Assembly: GCF_963675585.1 (NCBI RefSeq)
Contig: NZ_OY776413.1
Coordinates: forward strand, 186,001 to 250,000
Length of the DNA: 64,000 bases
Origin: an uncultured Draconibacterium sp.
GTDB taxonomy: Bacteria > Bacteroidota > Bacteroidia > Bacteroidales > Prolixibacteraceae
Direction: 5' to 3'
Shown piece after piece: positions 34,528 to 43,623 of this stretch. The notes beneath the pieces are model-generated. The model saw only the letters and a list, made by a program, of their open reading frames with translations. It made no database searches and had not been told where the DNA came from. The position numbers and the translations under genes are program-made. The stretch's first letter is position 1. Every line of letters starts with the position of its first letter.

Positions 34528-35760
34528 TTAATAAAAGAAAAGGTAAGCCAACAAAATTGATGCGATAATACCAACAAAGTCGGCAATCAATCCACACACA
34601 ACCGCATAGCGGGTGTTTTTAATTCCAACAGCGCCAAAGTACACGGCCAGAATGTAGAAGGTAGTATCGGTGGCTCCTTGCACGGTACTGGCCACACGGC
34701 CAACAAACGAGTCGGCACCGTAGGTTGTCATGGCATCCACCATCATTCCACGCGCGCCACTTCCACTCAGCGGTTTCATTAATGCAGTAGGTAAAGCCGG
34801 TGTAAAATCGGCATTAATCCCCATTTGCTCAAATCCCCAGGTTACGCCCGACACAATCCAATCCATTGCTCCCGAAGCACGAAACACGCCAATGGCAACC
34901 AGAATGGCAACGAGGTAAGGAATAATTTTTATTGCCGTTTTAAATCCATCTTTTGCGCCTTCGATAAAAGCCTCGTACACATTTACTTTGCGCCACACCG
35001 CCATTAAAATAAAAGCCACAATTACGGTAAACAAAATGGTATTACTGGCCACATTCGATATTTGCGTGATGGCCTCTTTTTCAAGTGTGGAAAAATACCA
35101 GATCAATCCAATAATAAATACAGTTAATCCGCCTAAATAGGCAAGTATGGTTTTATCGAGAAGATTTATTTTTTGATAGATGGCCACCGAAATTAATCCG
35201 GCAATGGTAGAAAAATAGGTAGCCAAAAGTATTGGAATAAAAATATCAGATGGATTAACGGCGCCAAGTTGTGCCCGGTAAACCATAATACTAATAGGCA
35301 GCAAAGTCAGTCCCGATGTGTTGAGCACCAAAAACATAATTTGCGCATTTGAGGCGGTTCCTTTGTTCGGATTGGTGGCCTGCATTTCTTTCATGGCCTG
35401 CAAACCCATTGGCGTTGCAGCATTATCGAGGTTCAGCATATTTGCGGCAATGTTCATCAGGATCGAACTGTGTGCCGGATGTTCTTTACCCAACTCGGGA
35501 AACAGTTTATGAAAAAACGGGCCGATTAAGCGCGAAAACACATGTACAATTCCACCTTTCTCCCCTATTTTCATTATTCCCATCCACAGCGTTAACACCC
35601 CGGTTAAACCCAGCGAAATTTCAAAACCGGTTTTCGACATGTCGAAGGTGGCTTTCACCATTTCAGGAAAAACCTCAACATCGCCCAAAAAGATGAGACG
35701 GGCCAAACCGACAACAAAAGCAACCAGGAAGAAAAATATGAAAATGTAATTTAATGCCAT
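34528..35760 (-). CDS. SpmA-SpmB fusion membrane protein
   Basis: A protein of about 410 residues with about ten hydrophobic helices; start taken as the ATG at 35760, since the longer frame begins at a TTG. The first half has NLDNAATPMGLQAMKEMQ and the second half LMKPLSGSGARGMMVDAMTTYGADSF and QGATDTTFYILAVYFG, the two nucleoside-recognition (Gate) domains that are separate genes spmA and spmB in spore-forming bacteria. A fused form is usual in Bacteroidota. Substrate and direction of transport are unknown. Confidence 0.9.
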   Translation of the reverse strand: MALNYIFIFFFLVAFVVGLARLIFLGDVEVFPEMVKATFDMSKTGFEISLGLTGVLTLWMGIMKIGEKGGIVHVFSRLIGPFFHKLFPELGKEHPAHSSILMNIAANMLNLDNAATPMGLQAMKEMQATNPNKGTASNAQIMFLVLNTSGLTLLPISIMVYRAQLGAVNPSDIFIPILLATYFSTIAGLISVAIYQKINLLDKTILAYLGGLTVFIIGLIWYFSTLEKEAITQISNVASNTILFTVIVAFILMAVWRKVNVYEAFIEGAKDGFKTAIKIIPYLVAILVAIGVFRASGAMDWIVSGVTWGFEQMGINADFTPALPTALMKPLSGSGARGMMVDAMTTYGADSFVGRVASTVQGATDTTFYILAVYFGAVGIKNTRYAVVCGLIADFVGIIASILLAYLFFY

Positions 35761-35916
35761 TAAAGAAGAATTGAGAACAGAGCTTAAAAAATTATGCAAA
35801 ACTGCCTTTTAGCAACTTTGCGAAATAAAGATAGGACAAGTTTTTGTTTCGGCAAATTAAGTTGGAATACTTGCAATTAATCCAATTCACCGATATTAAA
35901 TGTGCGTTTCGAAATT

Positions 35917-37743
35917 TTATTCGATGTAATCCGGACGTTGATGAATTACATTGGGCTGCGAATCGATTACATCTTGCGGAATGGGTTGATATTTTTTGGA
36001 GTCTGTAAATTCTGCATCGTACATCATATTATCCCTGATCCGCAAATCGCTTTTCGCAAACTTATTTAAAACTTCCGCCATACTCTTGCCTCCAATTTTG
36101 TTGGGTAAGTTATCCCAGCGGCGCAAATCAAAAAAACGTCGTCCTTCCGTTGCAAATTCCAGCCGCTGTTCCCACTGCACGGCAGACATAGCTTCGTTGG
36201 CATTCGAAAAAGTGGCATACAATCCAACTTTATAATTGGCTGCCGGTTGAGTCCAGTCCACATCGCCACCTGTTTGGTAATCGGCTTCGGTAGTTCCTTC
36301 ACCCCACGGATAAACTGATTTTGGTAACGAATCGATCAGTATTTTTCCCATAACCACTTCGTTTTCGGCCCTTTCGCGTATTTGATTCACTAAATCTTTT
36401 GCAGTAGTTAAATCACCTTCAAAGGCAGCTACTTCTGCACGCCACAATAAAATATGTGCATATCGTAAGTAACGGTAATTGTTTGCATTTACGCCACTCA
36501 TCCATCCGGTGGTTGTTGAAAGTGTGTATCGTTGGTACTTGTAAAAGAATGTTTTCATTGCGGGCAAATAGGGCCCGCCATCGCGTTGTTTACGCACCCA
36601 GTCGTCTCCGCGGTTTATTCCCCAATCCAAAAATGGAATTCCCCGGCGACTAATTGTCCAATCAATTCGCGGATCAAGTAAATGCGTTGAGGGCGTAAAA
36701 GGTTCATCCGATTTAATTCCGGCATCGTTCATTAAATCCACATCATTGAATGTTTCAAAAAGCGGCAAACCACTTTCATCTACTTTGTATGCATTTGCCA
36801 GGTTCTGCGAAGTCTGGTGAAAGCCACAACACATACCGATATCACCACCATGCGGCCAGTTCAAACCAATCCCCATTTCGGCATTTAGCGATTCTTCAAT
36901 GTCGTTTACATTGGCCTGAATCTCAAAGATTGATTCTACGTTGTTGTTGTTTTCGATTCTGAAATTATCGAAAAAATTGGGCATCAATGCATATTTCCCA
37001 CTGGCAATAATCTCATCAAGCAAAGGTTTGGCATTCTGGTAATCCAGTTCCTGGAGATAGGCCATTGCAGCCAGGGCCATTGCGGCATAACTGGTTGGGC
37101 GTCCAACCTGTTCCTGATTTTCGGGTAGATTTTGCCATGCATACTCCAAATCAGTTGTAATAAAGCGTAAAACTTCACCCGCTGCATTCAGGTTTGTAAC
37201 CAGCGAAGGATCCTTCTCGTTTTCATCGATTATTGGAATGTAATCGCCAAAAACCAACCAGGCCTCAAAATAAAACAAGGCTCTCAGAAATCTGGCTTCG
37301 GCTTCGTATTCAATACGTTTTTCTTCAGAAATGTCTTTGGATTTATGGAGGAGGTTTAAAATGTCGTTGGTTCGGTAAATGCCCAGGCCGAATGCCCATT
37401 TCCATTTATCAGCCGGGTACGGATTTGTTGGTTTAACCTCCCACCTTTCAATATCTCCTACCGGAATGCTATTCGTCAATTCAGACTCAATATATGCATC
37501 GTCGGAAGCACCGGAACCGTAAGTCCAGTTTTGAATGGATGCGCCCCAACTTACATCCCACAGAGAGCTTCCTCCAACCATGGCATAAGCACCAATTAAG
37601 AGGGCATCAATACCTTTTTCGTTTTCAAAATAGTTCTCCGAATATTCACCGAACGGATGTTTTTCCAAAAAATCAGTAGAACAGGAAGAAGCTCCCAAAC
37701 AGAGCAAACAAACAAGAAGAATGCGGGCTAATTTTAAAAACAT
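35917..37743 (-). CDS. SusD/RagB lipoprotein, distal copy
   Basis: A 608-residue outer-membrane surface lipoprotein (lipobox ASSC, Cys21) of the SusD family: an early FLEKHPFGEYSENYF, helical TPR-like pairs (EARFLRALFYFEAWLVFGDYIP), and RLEFATEGRRFFDLRRWD near the C-terminus. It is a close paralogue of the adjacent 37832-39664 gene, sharing long identical stretches (for example the segment with GLNWPHGGDIGMCCGFHQ). It lies beyond a terminator (37787-37812) from the SusC-SusD pair and appears to use less biased codons, so it is probably less expressed. It would bind a glycan related to that of its neighbour. Confidence 0.93.
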   Translation of the reverse strand: MFLKLARILLVCLLCLGASSCSTDFLEKHPFGEYSENYFENEKGIDALLIGAYAMVGGSSLWDVSWGASIQNWTYGSGASDDAYIESELTNSIPVGDIERWEVKPTNPYPADKWKWAFGLGIYRTNDILNLLHKSKDISEEKRIEYEAEARFLRALFYFEAWLVFGDYIPIIDENEKDPSLVTNLNAAGEVLRFITTDLEYAWQNLPENQEQVGRPTSYAAMALAAMAYLQELDYQNAKPLLDEIIASGKYALMPNFFDNFRIENNNNVESIFEIQANVNDIEESLNAEMGIGLNWPHGGDIGMCCGFHQTSQNLANAYKVDESGLPLFETFNDVDLMNDAGIKSDEPFTPSTHLLDPRIDWTISRRGIPFLDWGINRGDDWVRKQRDGGPYLPAMKTFFYKYQRYTLSTTTGWMSGVNANNYRYLRYAHILLWRAEVAAFEGDLTTAKDLVNQIRERAENEVVMGKILIDSLPKSVYPWGEGTTEADYQTGGDVDWTQPAANYKVGLYATFSNANEAMSAVQWEQRLEFATEGRRFFDLRRWDNLPNKIGGKSMAEVLNKFAKSDLRIRDNMMYDAEFTDSKKYQPIPQDVIDSQPNVIHQRPDYIE

Positions 37744-37786
37744 GGTTCGCGGTTAAAAGGTAATTTTCAGATAATAAAAAAAGCAA

Positions 37787-37812
37787 AAAGAGGGGCTATA
37801 CAGCCCCTCTTT
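37787..37812 (-). terminator. Terminator between the two SusD paralogues
   Basis: AAAGAGGGGCT pairs perfectly with AGCCCCTCTTT around an ATAC loop. On the minus strand a long T-rich tract (TTTTTGCTTTTTTTATTA) follows, so most transcripts from SusC should end here. Confidence 0.85.
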
Positions 37813-37831
37813 AAAGATTCAAACCAAATCT

Positions 37832-39664
37832 CTATTTATACTCAGGACGTTGTTCGATAACGCCTACTTGTTGATCTACCTGTGCTTGCGGAATTGGTTG
37901 ATATTTATCGTTATCGCTAAAATTAGCACCAGCCAGGAATGAAGGACGAACCCTCAAGTCAGCCTGTGCAAATCCGTTAAGGACTTCAGCCATACTTTTT
38001 CCACCAATTTTGTTAGGAAGATTGTCCCAACGACGAAGGTCGAAGAAACGCATACCTTCTGTAGCAAACTCTAAACGTTGTTCCCACTGAACAGCACGCA
38101 TAGCTTCGTTTCCATTGGCAAACGACGAGTAAAGCTCAATCTGATAATTTGCAGCCGGTTTTGTCCAGTCTACTTCTCCACCTGTCATATAATCAGCAGA
38201 AGTTGTATTTGCTCCCCAAGGATATACAGATGTAGGAAGTTTTGTGAGCGATACTTTACCCATTACAGGTGTACTGTTTTTTGCTCTTTCACGAATCATA
38301 TTCACATAGGTTAAAGCACCTGATGGATCGTTAGCAGCTGCACGACATTCTGCTTTCCAAAGAATGATATGAGTATAACGTAAGTAACGATAGTTATTTG
38401 CATTAATACCAGTTTGCCATCCTGTTGTTGTAGACAAGCTGAAACGTTCTGATTGTTTCATGAATGGTTTTGGAACAGGCAAGTAAGGTCCACCATCGGT
38501 TTGTTTACGTACCCAGTTGCTACCACGGTTAATTCCCCAATCTTTGTAAGGAATACCACGACGGCTGATAGTATGGTCAACACGTGGATCCAAAGCATGA
38601 TCAGTAGGAGTAAATGCTGCATCAGAAGCAATACCTGCATCGTTAGCCAAATCGGTATCGTTAAATGTATCGAACATTGGTAAACCGTTAGCATCTACTT
38701 TGTATGCATTAAACAAGTTTTGAGATGGACAGTGGAAACCACAGCACATACCGATATCACCACCGTGAGGCCAGTTCAAACCGATACCCATTTCTGCATT
38801 CAACGATTCGTTAATGTCGTTAACGTTCGCCTGAATTTCGAAAATTGACTCAGAGTTGTTGTTTGTAGCAATGTTAAAGTTATCGATGAATTCGTCAACT
38901 AAAGTAAATCCTCCGTTTGCGATGATATCATCAATAAGCGCTTCAGCTTCTGTATATTTCAGATCTTGCAAATAAGCTCTGGCAGCTAATGCTTTAGCAG
39001 CCCATTTAGTTGCACGTCCTGGCTGAGCCTGAGATGCTGGCAAAATACCGGCAGCATAAGCTAAATCATCGGTGATAAATTTAAGTACAGCTCCATCAGG
39101 ATTTACGTTTGAAACTTGAGTAGGATCTTCAGTAGTTTCATCCAAAATTGGAATGAAATCACCGAATACCAAACGAGCTTCGAAATAAAATAAACCACGA
39201 AGGAATCTGGCCTGAGCACGAAATTGGTCTGCTTCAGCAGAAGTAATAGTACCGGCTTCTTCAGTAGCGTTTATTACCTTAATTGTTTTATTTGCACGGT
39301 CAACTCCCATACCAAATGCCCACTGCCATTTGTCAGCCGGGTAGTTGTTGGTAGTTTGTACCTGCCAACGCTCGATGTCGTTAACAGGAGTCTGGTCACC
39401 TTCTTCCGATCCTTTGTAAGCGTCGTCAGATGCAGCCGACCCATAAGTCCAGTTCTGAATAGAAGCACCCCAGGAAATTTCCCATAGCGAGCTTCCTCCA
39501 ACCATTGCATAGGTTCCAATTAATAATGCGTCAATTCCTGTAGCATCATAGAACACGTTTTCTGAAGTCGAACCCGGAGGCTCCTTGGTTAAGAAATCTT
39601 CAGAACAAGAATATGACATGGTCAGTAAAATAGCGATGACCATTAATATTGATAGTTTTTTCAT
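37832..39664 (-). CDS. SusD/RagB lipoprotein, proximal copy
   Basis: A SusD-family lipoprotein of about 610 residues (lipobox SYSC, Cys20; start at ATG 39664). FLTKEPPGSTSENVFYDATG and ARFLRGLFYFEARLVFGDFIP mark the N-terminal half, and QRLEFATEGMRFFDLRRWD the C-terminal half. It begins 37 bases after the SusC stop and is its binding partner for capturing oligosaccharide. Its codons look strongly optimised, as for an abundant protein. The second SusD copy directly downstream is a diverged duplicate. Confidence 0.95.
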   Translation of the reverse strand: MKKLSILMVIAILLTMSYSCSEDFLTKEPPGSTSENVFYDATGIDALLIGTYAMVGGSSLWEISWGASIQNWTYGSAASDDAYKGSEEGDQTPVNDIERWQVQTTNNYPADKWQWAFGMGVDRANKTIKVINATEEAGTITSAEADQFRAQARFLRGLFYFEARLVFGDFIPILDETTEDPTQVSNVNPDGAVLKFITDDLAYAAGILPASQAQPGRATKWAAKALAARAYLQDLKYTEAEALIDDIIANGGFTLVDEFIDNFNIATNNNSESIFEIQANVNDINESLNAEMGIGLNWPHGGDIGMCCGFHCPSQNLFNAYKVDANGLPMFDTFNDTDLANDAGIASDAAFTPTDHALDPRVDHTISRRGIPYKDWGINRGSNWVRKQTDGGPYLPVPKPFMKQSERFSLSTTTGWQTGINANNYRYLRYTHIILWKAECRAAANDPSGALTYVNMIRERAKNSTPVMGKVSLTKLPTSVYPWGANTTSADYMTGGEVDWTKPAANYQIELYSSFANGNEAMRAVQWEQRLEFATEGMRFFDLRRWDNLPNKIGGKSMAEVLNGFAQADLRVRPSFLAGANFSDNDKYQPIPQAQVDQQVGVIEQRPEYK

Positions 39665-39700
39665 AATACTTCTCTGTTTAAAATTCATATAAATTTACTT

Positions 39701-42700
39701 TTACAAACCAAGGTTTACACCAAACATAATTTGACGTGGCGTTGGCCATGCTCCCATATCCATACCCATATTGTCACCTGAAGAGTTTACTTCTGGATCC
39801 AATCCGCTGTAACCACTAATAGTGAATACGTTAGATACTTGTGCATAAACACGTAGTTTTTTGATTCCGGCTCTGTCGAGCAACGATTTTGGGAAAGTAT
39901 AACCCAAACGCAACGATTTCAATCGAAGGTATGAAGCATCTTCCAGGAATGCAGTAGATGGTTCCTGAGAAATATCATTTTGATCTAACATTGGCAATGA
40001 TGCACTTGCATTGTCGCTTAAGTATGGGCTACCCCATGAATTATAAAGAGCGTCTTTACTTAAACCACCGTTAAACTGACCGTAATCAATCCAGCGAGTT
40101 ACATAATTAACCATTTCGTTTCCGAAACTTCCGTAGAAGAACATGTTTAAATCGAAGTTACCATAACCCAAGTCAAGGTTTAAACCTGCAGTCAGGTCAG
40201 GATGAGGACTTCCAATAAATGTTCTGTCATCAGCAGTAATACTGCCATCACCATTTACATCTCTGTATTTAAAGTGACCAGGTTTGTTATAATCTGTATC
40301 ACCGTACTGTGGATGTGCATCAGCTTCGGCCTGAGTTTGGAAAATACCATCAACGATGTATCCAAAGAATTCAGGGAATGCAGTTCCTGCAGCATAACGA
40401 GTATACGTTTTCTGACGTTCGCTTCCTGCATCGATGTAACGATCAGGATCTCCTGAAAGCTGTGTAATTTCGTTTTTGTAATGCGACAATGTTAAAGCTG
40501 CCGAGTAAGTAAACATACCGTCAGAAGTTGCATTGTTGTAACTAACTTCAAGATCAACCCCTTTGTTACGCATACTACCAACATTTACATAAGGTGCAGT
40601 TGCAATACCCATTACCTGAGGAATTGGCTCTCTGAATAACATATCTTCTGTATCACGTTGCCACAAGTCTAAAGTAACAGCCAGGTGATTGTCTAACATA
40701 TTTGCATCGATACCAATGTCATAAGTTGTTGTAGTTTCCCAGGTTACATCGGCACTACCTAAAGTAGCAGGTTTAAAACCGGAAACAGCACTTGTATTCG
40801 ATCCGTCGATTGCATAAGATGCGCGGTAAGGATCGGTTGAATAAGTTGAGTACGAGTTGTAATTACCAATACGGTCGTTACCTGACATACCCCAACCTAA
40901 ACGAAGTTTTAAAAGATCTAACCAAGTACTTGAATTTTGCATAAAACTTTCTTCCGAAATTGCCCATGCTGCAGAAGCTGCTGGGAAAACGGCGTATTTG
41001 TTTTCGTCACTGAAACGTGAAGAACCATCGCGACGAACTGTACCTTCCAGGTAATATTTTCCTAAGAAATCGTAGTTAACACGACCAAAAACAGAGAACA
41101 ATGACCACTCGGAAGCGTTACCGCTGTTTTCTTTGTTGCTTTCACCAGAATCCAACTGCATGTAGTTAGGATCTTCAGAGAAATAAACACGACGGCTTGC
41201 ATTTAAGAATTGGTATTTGTTATCAATAGCTTCAGTTCCAACTAAAACGTTCAATTTATGAACTTCTGCAAAAGTTTTGGTGTAGTTCAAAGTATTCGAC
41301 CAGTTCCACTGGATAGAGTAATTTGAGTTTACATCAACACCATTTACAGTATTCGGCTCAGAGTGCTCGTAGGTTGGAAGTACATAACCTTTGTAGTTCC
41401 ACTGACCCAGGTTGGCACCAAACAATGTTTTTGCAGTTAAACCTTCAGCAAGAGTAACTTCGGCAAATGCATTACCTAAAATACGCATCCATTTACCATT
41501 GTTGTTTTGTGCATCGGATAACATACGAACAGGGTTGGCCGAGTTACCCATTTCAGGAGCTTTTGAACCTGCAAATTCTCCGGCAATGTCGTAAACCGGA
41601 ATAATTGGTTGCGAACGATAAGCTTGAGAAAGAACTGTTCCTTCACCGTTGTCATCGAAATTACCATTTTCATCAATGTATACTACCTGGATTGATTCTC
41701 CAACTTTTAACCAGTTGTTGAATTTAGCATCCGAATTCATACGCATAGTATAACGTTTGAAATCAGTCCATTTCAAAATACCTTCTTCATCTAAATAGTT
41801 AGCAGAAAAAGCATAGGTTGAATTGGTACCACCACCAGCTATTGACAGGTCGTATTCCTGAATAATACCGGTTTGATAAATTTCGTCGTACCAGTTTGTA
41901 CCTTGTTTGTTTGCTTTGAAAATTACGTTACCAGGATAACTGTAAGTTGATTCATCAACTTCACCATTCATTGCTCCACCAGGTAAAATGTAGTCAGGAA
42001 TAACAGGACTTGAACCCGAACCATACTGAGCATGACTTGGAGCAACGCCTCTGTTTGCAAATGACAACCACACTGCTTCTGCGTATTCGTTGGTATTCAA
42101 CAAATCGTACTGGTTACTGGCGCTGGTTATACCTGTGCGTACCGATACATTAATGCTGGGCTGCTGGTTTGCACGACCACGTTTTGTTGTAATGATAACA
42201 ACACCATTAGCACCACGTGTACCATAAATAGCTGCCGAAGAAGCATCTTTCAAAACAGAAATACTTTCAATATCTCCGGGAGGAATGTTGTTTCCAGGAC
42301 CTGAAGGAACTCCATCGATAATATACAATGGATTTGGATCGTTAATGGTTCCTACCCCACGAATACGAATTGTTGCATCAGCACCCGGACGGTTGGCTGT
42401 TAATACAGTAACCCCTGATACTTGTCCCTGAAGACGGCTGGCAACACTTGTTTCGGTAGTTGCCGCTAATTTTTCAGCAGAAACAGTTGATACAGCCCCG
42501 GTCAATTCTTCTTTCATACGGGTACCGTAACCTACTACTACTACTTCGTCAACGCCAATAACGTCGGCTTTCATTACCACATCGATGCTGGTTTTGTCAC
42601 CGATCTCTACTTTCTGAGTTAACATACCGATGTATGAAAAAGTCAGAGTTTCAGCCCCGTCAGAGACTTCTAACATGAACTTACCGTCAATGTCGGTAAT

Positions 42701-42871
42701 TGTTCCTTGTGTGGTTCCGGTAACCACAATTGAAACACCAGGTATACCCATGCCATCTTCACCGGTAACAGTACCAGTAATAGCTGATTGCGCATAAGAA
42801 CCTAGAGAAAATGCCATGAATATGGACATCATAAGCAAGGTTAAAAAACCTTTTACAGGATTTTTTTCCAT
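39701..42871 (-). CDS. SusC/RagA TonB-dependent transporter 1
   Basis: A 1056-residue outer-membrane transporter: signal peptide (about residues 1-27), CarboxypepD_reg-like domain (ITGTVTGEDGMGIPGVSIVV), TonB box and plug (VDEVVVVGYGTRMKEELTGAVSTV, RIRGVGTINDPNPLYIIDGVPSG, and GTRGANGVVIITTKRG), and a 22-strand barrel with the C-terminal motif ending in FGVNLGL. There is no N-terminal STN domain, so it should not signal through an anti-sigma factor. A 20-bp palindrome (42922-42941) is just upstream. The glycan is unknown. Confidence 0.97.
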   Translation of the reverse strand: MEKNPVKGFLTLLMMSIFMAFSLGSYAQSAITGTVTGEDGMGIPGVSIVVTGTTQGTITDIDGKFMLEVSDGAETLTFSYIGMLTQKVEIGDKTSIDVVMKADVIGVDEVVVVGYGTRMKEELTGAVSTVSAEKLAATTETSVASRLQGQVSGVTVLTANRPGADATIRIRGVGTINDPNPLYIIDGVPSGPGNNIPPGDIESISVLKDASSAAIYGTRGANGVVIITTKRGRANQQPSINVSVRTGITSASNQYDLLNTNEYAEAVWLSFANRGVAPSHAQYGSGSSPVIPDYILPGGAMNGEVDESTYSYPGNVIFKANKQGTNWYDEIYQTGIIQEYDLSIAGGGTNSTYAFSANYLDEEGILKWTDFKRYTMRMNSDAKFNNWLKVGESIQVVYIDENGNFDDNGEGTVLSQAYRSQPIIPVYDIAGEFAGSKAPEMGNSANPVRMLSDAQNNNGKWMRILGNAFAEVTLAEGLTAKTLFGANLGQWNYKGYVLPTYEHSEPNTVNGVDVNSNYSIQWNWSNTLNYTKTFAEVHKLNVLVGTEAIDNKYQFLNASRRVYFSEDPNYMQLDSGESNKENSGNASEWSLFSVFGRVNYDFLGKYYLEGTVRRDGSSRFSDENKYAVFPAASAAWAISEESFMQNSSTWLDLLKLRLGWGMSGNDRIGNYNSYSTYSTDPYRASYAIDGSNTSAVSGFKPATLGSADVTWETTTTYDIGIDANMLDNHLAVTLDLWQRDTEDMLFREPIPQVMGIATAPYVNVGSMRNKGVDLEVSYNNATSDGMFTYSAALTLSHYKNEITQLSGDPDRYIDAGSERQKTYTRYAAGTAFPEFFGYIVDGIFQTQAEADAHPQYGDTDYNKPGHFKYRDVNGDGSITADDRTFIGSPHPDLTAGLNLDLGYGNFDLNMFFYGSFGNEMVNYVTRWIDYGQFNGGLSKDALYNSWGSPYLSDNASASLPMLDQNDISQEPSTAFLEDASYLRLKSLRLGYTFPKSLLDRAGIKKLRVYAQVSNVFTISGYSGLDPEVNSSGDNMGMDMGAWPTPRQIMFGVNLGL

Positions 42872-42921
42872 AGATTTTAAGTTTTGGTATTAATAAATAG
42901 AAATTTGAAAATATATTATTA

Positions 42922-42941
42922 AAAATCTGTTAACAGATTTT
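42922..42941. promoter_or_regulatory. Perfect 20-bp palindrome upstream of SusC 1
   Basis: AAAATCTGTTAACAGATTTT, centred 60 bases upstream of the ATG, in the expected leader or promoter region of the leftward operon. It is a candidate operator for a dimeric regulator. Confidence 0.5.
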
Positions 42942-43385
42942 AACAATTTCAGAATAAAAACAGATGTTACATAGGCTGATTAAGTTTAGCTAGTTTTATT
43001 AGTTATAGTTATTAGTTTCTTTCAATAGTTTGACGTTTTAAATCTATCAAATTGTATTTAGTCTTTGCAAATCCGTCTACATGTTAAAAAACATATAAGC
43101 GTTTCATTCTGTCAGAATAACAATTAGGATCATTGATTGTCAGCCATATCCGCATTGTTGATTTTTTACAAACAATATAAATATTTTTAAGATGATTACC
43201 TATACTCTTTAAATATTATTTCAATTCGGCTACTTCATATTAATCTTATTTGCTACTAGATACAAAACATTAATCACACGTCACAACAGAACATACCGAA
43301 ACAGTCTATTTGTCATAATCACAAAAAGATTTCTCGCTGTTTATCAATTACTTATATTTTTTTTATTCATTTTTCATATTCATTT

Positions 43386-43418
43386 TTTGAGAATCAGAAA
43401 TAAATTTCACTATATTGC
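43386..43418 (+). promoter_or_regulatory. Candidate promoter of the SusC 2 operon
   Basis: TTTG at 43386-43389 and TATATTGC at 43411-43418 with a 21-bp spacer; predicted leader about 200 bases. Confidence 0.45.
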
Positions 43419-43623
43419 GGCGGTTATTGTGATATTCACAGTAAGCAATACTAACTTATAAGTCTATTCAATAAAATTTATCTAACTTAAAATGTAGCAT
43501 ATATGAATCAAAACCACTTCTGACTTAAAAACAGCTTATCATAACTCTGTAATACAGAATTATGATTATAATAAGTCTATCCGCATTTAAAGTTGTTTAA
43601 ACTAAAAATCAAATTATTTATTT

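Larger units (their letters stand above)
42872..43623. other. Divergent SusC-SusC regulatory region
   Basis: About 750 bases of AT-rich sequence between the two SusC genes with no ORF. It contains the palindrome at 42922-42941, a promoter-like pair for the rightward operon (43386-43418), and a hairpin in the rightward leader (CATAACTCTG at 43540 with CAGAATTATG at 43555, one mismatch). No regulator gene is adjacent. Confidence 0.6.
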
